Origin: Pristionchus mayeri
Taxonomy: Eukaryota > Nematoda > Chromadorea > Rhabditida > Neodiplogasteridae
Length of the DNA: 64,000 nucleotides
Direction: 5' to 3'
Assembly (NCBI GenBank): GCA_036245805.1
Contig: BTRK01000005.1
Span: forward strand, 7,440,001-7,504,000
Below the pieces are notes generated by a model. That model was given only the letters and a program-made list of their open reading frames with translations. It was not told where the DNA came from and did not search any database. Each line of letters begins with the position of its first letter. Within the stretch, counting starts at the first letter, position 1. Below, piece by piece: positions 57,505 to 64,000 of this stretch. The position numbers were made by a program, and so were the translations under genes.

Positions 57505-59990
57505 AGACCGTCCAGCAGAGAACGTAATAACTGTGCAGGGGTTCACGGATGGCCAAAAATTCGATAAATCTGTAACTTTTTTTCTGAATTGTGGGTACCG
57601 AGTGCTGATTGACGGCCGCAATGACTAAGGCTAGGGGTCGATTTTGAAAAAGTTACAGGTTTTCCCCATTTTGGAGGTCGAAAATGTCGATATCTCAGAA
57701 TGACACGCGATATAGATTTTCGACGTATTTCCACGCGTAGAAAACGAATTTCGACATCTGAGTGCGAGAAAATGCGAAATAAAAAAGTTTAGCCCGAAAA
57801 ACCACTTTTTCGACAAAATATTCGGGCATATCGATCTAAAAATGTCCGAGGTGCACATTCTCGATATGATTTTCGGGATCTACGCCAAAAGTTATGTCCA
57901 AGGTGTAATTTTAAGATTTAAAAAAATAGACTTTTGTGATATTATCATCCAAAGTACGAAAAATATGTCAAATTGCTGAACATGGGTTCGCATGGCCCCG
58001 AAAATTTTCGCCCCCTATAGCTCTACTGGTCTAAAAACAATTATTTATGCCTTAAGCAATCATTTGAAACAACTTTTAGCTGGCAAAGTCATATAGAACA
58101 TAAATTTGAAGAAGTCAAAAAATCAAAAAATTGAAATATTAGGTTGTAACATAAGTTTTGTCGCATTTCGGAGGTTCACAATATTTCCATGAAGGATACT
58201 TCTCAAACATTATCAATGCCTGACCTCCTAGTATATGTTTGGGGTGTTCATGCACATTCAAACCATAGGGTAGAGCTGAACTGCGCACGCTGGCTATGCG
58301 AAAAATATTAATATGAACTGATTTAAATTTGGTGCAGATTTTTTTAATTCGTTTGATCAGGTGCTAGTTCGCAGAGATGAATAATGAACCAAACTTCTAC
58401 AGCATGGTGATATACCCCGTCAATACTCTTTCAAAATATACGCCAGATATGGTGCTATGTTGAGCGGAATCAAAGATATACTTCACTGAGTGTAAGGTTA
58501 GCCGCTGATTCGTAGCCAACTTGACCAACTCTTCTGAATCCAGAATTGCAACAACAGTGACTAACATAAGTGCGTTCCAATTACCACTCATGGAGGTATA
58601 ATTTATCATTAAACAAGTGAGAGAAAGAACACTCCACTTGTGGGAAATTTGAATTTTTATTAATTCAATTCGCGCACAATTTTACCAAAATATGCAAGTT
58701 TAGGTGTTTTGAATTAAAGATTGTCATTCAAAAACTATTTATTTCCAAACTTATCCCAAGTAGATACTAGTAAGAGAAGGGTTTATGGTTAGGATGGACA
58801 CAACAAATCAGATATTGAACATGTGTGCGAGGTAGGAATATGAACAAAGTGCCGATTTCATTAGTTTAATTTACATACCATCGTTCTGAATGGAGCCACT
58901 TATCTCAACAGAACCCAATCTACCCCAAACTTTGTCTGCATACTGTCCACTTTGGGTGAACTATATTCCACCACTATTTGGATCTGGATATCTATTGAGA
59001 AGAAAATTCGGCTTGCGAAAGTTGTCGCGACCATCACCAACCATCCACATTATACAAACTCGTCTACATTTCTAGAACGATTTTCGATTGTCATTATCCG
59101 TGAGTGGTTCAAAATTATGCACATATGTAGTACTTTACGCAAATCACACAAAATCGGCATAATTTATCCTTTTCAAGAAGAGCTGATGCGTGAAAATGAT
59201 TTGTAATCCTTATCTCAGTACAACTTTGTCTGACTAATGTGCCTCCTCAACTGCCTTGACAGGACTGAAGTAAAGCGCGTAAGAAAGAGTACAAAGGCCC
59301 TCACTGATGATGAATAACGAAATTGAGATTAAATTAATTCGAAGAATTTCTGAGGTTAAAATGCATAAGAGATTGGACGCGACAAAACTTATGTTACAAC
59401 CTGATATATCCAAAATTGATCTTGGCCAAAGTGATGTCAAACGTGCATTTCATGAACTCTAACATGAAAATTCGGTTTATACGTATTGAAAAATGTCGGA
59501 AAACTTATCACTCAGATGTTTTATTTATAATTTTTAAATATTGATATGTTTCAGAATGCCCGCTGAAATGCCCGCTGAAAAAAATGAAATTTCAGATTTG
59601 TGTGTTTTCTCGCTTTTTCGAAGTAGAAATATGACGGAAATTATTGTATGAGACATAACGAATTGTTTTTAGACCGGTAGAGCTATAGGGGGCGAAAATT
59701 TTCGGGGCCATGCGAACCCATGTTCAGCAATTTGACGTATTTTTCGTACTTTGGATGATAATATCACAAAAGTCTATTTTTTTTATCTTAAATTTTCACC
59801 TTATACATAACTTTTGGCGTAGATTCCGAAAATCATATCGAAAATGTGCACCTCGGACATTTTTAGATCGATATGCTCGAATATTTTGTCGAAAAGGTGG
59901 TTTTTCGGGCTAAACTTTTATATTTCGCATTTTCTCGCACTCAGATGACGAAATTCGTTTTCTACGCGTAGAAAAACGCGTAGAAAAATC
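57505..59990. mobile_element. Foldback element with a nested TIR element and asymmetric end
   Basis: The left arm (about 57735-58040, including GGCGAAAATTTTCGGGGCCA-type sequence and AACCCATGTTCAGCAATTTG in one orientation) is inverted at about 59665-59985. The element 58139-59404 lies in the spacer. The left end (57505-57735, AGACCGTCCAGCAGAGAACG) has no partner at the right; there the sequence joins a piece of the 54320-56213 family. Confidence 0.75.
58139..59404. mobile_element. mariner-like TIR element (1266 bp), copy B, inverted
   Basis: It has the same length and termini as 47558-48823 in reverse orientation, flanked by TA (58137-58138 and 59405-59406). The two copies differ at scattered positions only. 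It is inserted inside the foldback 57505-59990. Confidence 0.88.
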
Positions 59991-60004
59991 TTATAATATT
60001 TTTC

Positions 60005-60240
60005 CGCACATTTTGAGACCTTTTCCACATCTGTAGCTCATCTGAGAGCTGAAATACAGAAGGGCCGGACACAAAACCGGAAAATTCCTAAAAGCCGGTT
60101 ATGGGACCCATAGCCTATATTTTTCGAAAAGTTGGTTCTAGTGTATCCTACCACCGTAATATGAAGCAAAACAAAAATAAAAATCGAAAATTGTTCCCGC
60201 ACACCTCCACTGACTCGTGATACGTGTGATACAGTAGCGG
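60005..60240. repeat. Partial arm of the 54320-56213 family
   Basis: AAAACCGGAAAATTCCTAAA, AGCCGGTTATGGGACC and CCGCACACCTCCACTGACTC match the right arm of the 1.9-kb foldback. The left arm is absent. Confidence 0.7.
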
Positions 60241-60489
60241 ACAAAAGTTTAGCCCCAAAATTCGAATTGCTATAACTTCTTTCAAAATTGAGCTAGAGAC
60301 TTATGGTTTCGACCATTCGATAGGTGAATGTCAGGAGAAGATATTCATATGGCGCATGGTCTGAAACACATTTTTCGCGGGTTTCTGAATTTAATTTTCG
60401 GCATCATAATTTTCATGTTTTTTGAAACTCAGCCGTAAATTGATGTTTCCTCACACGAACCTGTTGTGGAAGTATTACCATTGATGTTT

Positions 60490-62655
60490 ACAATCAACTA
60501 TATGGCTTGCCCATTGCACATCAGAAAGAGCTTATATATCGATTTTTCGAGACCTCCGAAATGTGTTTGTATGGCTATATCTTCGGCCCCAGTTGAGCGA
60601 TATGGCTCATATTTTGCAGGTACTATACACTAGTAAAGAAGATACACTTTGCCAAGTTTGATAGTGATCAGACAACAAATTTCAAAAATCAAAAAATTGT
60701 GGACGCCACTTTTCACTGATGTGGAATCGAGCTTTAACGCTATCGAAACAATCCGCTTTTTTGCACCTTTAAGCAGAAACTATTAATGAATAAGTGTGCA
60801 AAATCGCAAAGTGAGACGACTCTTCTAGCACATTTTACAGCCTAATAGCCATCGATAGTCAGATAGTCATGAGCCGTCAAGCACGGTACAGGGTCAAATT
60901 GAATCCTATTCAAATTGTATAAAACGCACCTAACAGCTTCCCACGTACTAGATATGCACATACCTCATTGAATTGGAGCCATTTTTTTAAGGAAACTCTT
61001 CCGTTAGGCTCGGTCGCTTTTCGCTTCGGGCCATTTCGGACGACTTTCGCCATTCTGACCCTCATTGGCTTTTAGGCTGTAAAATGTGCTGGAAGAGTCG
61101 TCTCATTTTGCGATTTTGAACACTTATTCATGAGTAGTTTCTACATAAAGGTGCAAAAAAGCGGATTTTTTTCGATATCGTTAAAGGTCGATTCCACATC
61201 TGTGAAAAGTGGGTTCCAAAATTTTTGAAATTTGTTGTTTGATCACTATCAAACTTGGCAGTGTATCTTCATTACAGGGTGTTTCAAAATTATTGAGACT
61301 CTCGTGTTTTGCATAGCTTAGAACTTTAGAGTGATAGTTGATACATCTAATACGAGTATTCTTACGAAGGACTAGTACCCTCACTACAGTAGAAGTTTCG
61401 TGCCAATCGGTCTACTAGTGGCATAATTGTATCCCCGAAAAATAATAATAGCCGATTCCGAGATGTCTCATCAATGTGGGACATTAGTGTTTGGCCTGAT
61501 TTCTTGAATTAAGCAAGGCTACCAATCAAGTAACAGCATATTTAGGATATGCATGTTCAGTGCTATTAGGTAGATACAGGACTAGCTGCTCTCTCTTTTA
61601 TGTGGCTCATGAGAAAGTCGGAAAGAGTTGCAATTACTTGTGCATCTTTCAACCGATTCAAAAGCTCTGCGACACATGTCAGATCATTGATACTTTGGGA
61701 TAATAATCATCTACTTCAATGCATCACTATCTTACAATTAGAGACTGTTTGGTAAAGGTTGGACGGAATACAATTGATTCATTCAGTGGAGGCAATTAGC
61801 ATGGCCGCGGTTTCAACTTCTTCAGGGTCAAAAATCAGCCGTTCAAAATATGCATAGCCGGCAACCAAATTTTGTAATCATAATATTTAATAATAGTTTA
61901 TGTTCATTAGGGACTGGTTGCCTAATCAAGAACCGGTCATCAAATCTTGATTTTTGAATAACTATGAAAGAGTTCGATCTGGCGACTTTATTAGTCCTCC
62001 CTAAAAATTTACATCCATTCGCTCCATTTCAACTGCAAAATTGTAAAGTACTTGAGTATATGTAGCTAACCACCCAACAATGGAATTCGACTTAGGCATG
62101 AGAGAAAGATAACACATTACAAAGTCGAAAATTTCAAAATCTCGGTGAAAATGGAATATTCAGTGTTTGAGAAATAGGCTTGGTTCTCCGTGCTTTGGAA
62201 TCTGACACCAACATTAACTATATTATTATGTAGTTCCGTTAATGTAGTGCAACCATTCATAGTTGGAGAGCTGAGTGACGGATAGTTTAAAATCTGTAGC
62301 CAAACAAAGAAAAATGCTGCGGCGATCCGATATCCGAAATAGCCTGCTTTGAATAACAATAACAAAAATAACTAGTGATGCCAGTCAAAATTAATTAATA
62401 GCTCTAGTGCTGGTATACATGATGTTGAAACATGAGGGCCTAGATGTTCGCTTTGAAAGAGAGCTGTTGGAAAATTCGAGTCTCAATAATTTTGAAACAC
62501 CCTGTACTAGTGTATAGTACCTGGAAAATATGAGCCATATCACTCAACTAGGACCCAAGATATAGCCATCCAAACATTTCGGATGTCTTGAAAAATCAAA
62601 AAAAAAATATTCGCTCTTTCTGATGTACAATGGGCAAGCCAGATAGTTGATTATG
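60490..62655. mobile_element. Foldback element split by a nested TIR element
   Basis: TTGCCCATTGCACATCAGA (left) pairs with TCTGATGTACAATGGGCAAG (right, about 62618-62637). Inner arms 60600-60860 and 61070-61274 pair through AGTCGTCTCATTTTGCGATT. A 1230-base element (61275-62504) separates the outer right arm from the inner one. Confidence 0.8.
61275..62504. mobile_element. TIR element (1230 bp) with TA target site, nested
   Basis: The ends CAGGGTGTTTCAAAATTATT and AATAATTTTGAAACACCCTG are exact inverted repeats of about 27 bases with flanking TA (61273-61274 and 62505-62506), as in the Tc1/mariner superfamily. There is no intact transposase; the longest frame (62117-62365 minus) is unrecognised. 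Confidence 0.85.
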
Positions 62656-62954
62656 GTCAAACAATTATGGTTGCTACTAGATACTTTCCGGTGTTACGCT
62701 TATTGATCTAATCCAACGTAGCATACGTATTCCTATCCTACTAGTGAATGAAAATTCGTTCGCAGTATACTGTATTGTCCCGTATTCTGCAGAAGCGCCG
62801 AATCACATTATATTATGTTTACTGCTAACGTTTTTGCACAATTTTTCACTTGATCAAATGTATGTTCATTCTTTTGGATTAGAGTAACCGAACCACAAAA
62901 TAGTAACAATAAAACCTAAAATATATAAATAGCAACAATAAAACCTAAAAAAGT

Positions 62955-63178
62955 TTGACTGACATCTTTCCCTGCGTAAATCCTCTTTTCCTCAATTATA
63001 AATGTCGCATCAGTGAGGTGACTTCGAACAGTGAAATCGATTGGTGCACCTGAATTGAAAATATATATTAGAAAGAGAAAGAGCACCCTAATATCATACC
63101 TAAAGGCAATTTCACCGGCGGCTCAACTTCTGTTTCTTCATCGATGGCGGAGTCATGCTGATATGAGCATGAGTTCAT
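62955..63178 (-). pseudogene. BTB gene 5' fragment
   Basis: Exon 63100-63178 starts MNSCSYQHDSAIDEET and joins in phase to exon 62955-63049, which contains APIDFTVRSHLTDATF and RIYAGKDVSQ. The second exon is a close match to 52435-52529 of the BTB gene. After the codon for Gln the expected GT donor is missing (the paralog has GTTACA; here the sequence reads ACTTTT). Downstream BTB exons are absent, and transposon DNA follows. Confidence 0.7.
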
Positions 63179-64000
63179 GCTAACAACTACGAAGGAGCGG
63201 CGTTGAACGGACAAATTCCATGGAGGAACACAGATTCAACAAAGTAAATACGAAAATTAGTGACGGTTCCATGAATGAGATGTACTCTCGAGTGAGAAGT
63301 CTAGACGCAAATACGCGAATACGTGTGACTTCACGCCCATTCCCACGCTTTGGCAGACAAAGATTCCTCCCCAGGATGCATACCCAGTATTCTGGAATAA
63401 GGCCTTTTAAAAATATCTTAAAATTCTACCTGCATTCATTAACTGCATACGGTTCACTCCCGCATAGCGTGCGATTGCGACTAAGTGAGAAATGTGTTCA
63501 ATTCAAAATAGTATATTTAGACCATAGGTCGCTGATTACCTCAGGACAGACTGAACACTGAACCAGCACGGTAGATCACGCCTTGTCGTGATAGCATAAT
63601 GCTATTAGGCTGTTGCATAAGTTCCTTCCTTTATTATTTTGGACAATTCTGCTGAAGTACTTGGACAGACGAGATATTCTGATTACCCTGTGATATGATC
63701 TTGTTTGTGGATTACACCCATGAAATGGTCTTGAATCTACTCACTATCGTGGGTGACTAGCACGTTTCAGAAAATGAGCATCGGAAAACGGCGATTTTTA
63801 GCATTTTGAGTTGGGCCCTTGTTGCCGAGAATTCGTGGCATTCTGATTCTGCGAAATCATCCAGTACTAGGACAAGAGTTAATTGTTCACTTATGTGCAA
63901 AAAATCCGTATTGAAATGCGTGTGGTAAACAGGGGATACCCAAATCTATTGATTTCAACGTGTGAATCTCGACATATTTTTTTCAAAGAATTCAGCTCCT
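63179..64000. other. No confident gene
   Basis: A 113-codon plus-strand frame (63220-63561, basic, starting MEEHRFNKVNTKI) has no recognisable domain. It may be chance or a fragment. Nothing else is supported to the window end. Confidence 0.3.

Overview
This window looks like nuclear DNA of a rhabditid nematode, most likely Caenorhabditis or a close relative. That is inferred from short introns ending in TTTCAG, small exons, and the gene content: a cluster of MATH/BTB-type genes, an F-box gene, an srd-like chemoreceptor, and secreted cysteine-rich proteins. Single open reading frames are short because the genes are cut into 40-150 base exons. I therefore built gene models by hand from splice sites, phase continuity and comparison between paralogs inside the window. 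No bacterial genes, CRISPR array or operon is present.

The main content is a dispersed family of secreted, probably membrane-anchored cysteine-rich proteins, here called CRP-1 to CRP-5. Each has a signal peptide, two cysteine modules ending in C-x(2-4)-C-N (Ly6/activin-receptor or nematode ET-module style) and usually a Thr/Ser stalk with a hydrophobic tail. All five share an 11-exon structure with the same intron phases: CRP-1 (4554-6894, minus, decaying), CRP-2 (8729-10445, plus), CRP-3 (20786-23842, minus), CRP-4 (24053-27914, minus) and CRP-5 (41304-43219, minus). A duplicate of the first four CRP-5 exons lies at 45316-45993. A second local family (SPM) encodes a signal peptide plus one C-terminal membrane segment. 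It has a truncated plus-strand member at 11775-13201 and a longer minus-strand member at 14154-20259. An unidentified multi-exon gene occupies about 36976-40938.

The rest of the gene set is a decayed srd-like receptor (29388-30806), an F-box gene (32512-34139), a MATH/BTB gene (46936-49606), a BTB gene (50797-52529) and a BTB gene fragment (62955-63178).

Much of the remaining DNA is transposon-derived: about a dozen long foldback (inverted-repeat) elements, often nested in one another or inside introns; a nearly complete mariner (22179-23413) in an intron of CRP-3; TA-flanked mariner-like TIR elements (37251-38733, 47558-48823, 58139-59404, 61275-62504); a hAT-like foldback with an 8-bp target duplication (28196-28720); a LINE 3' end (10446-10740); and a possible solo LTR (46-396). 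A nearly perfect 2774-base tandem duplication (42525-45298 and 45299-48072) copied the 5' half of CRP-5 and the 3' half of the MATH/BTB gene. Its right breakpoint falls inside a transposon.

The strongest candidate for something not well described is the CRP family: strict exon conservation, rapid sequence divergence, clustering, and introns that repeatedly host foldback elements.
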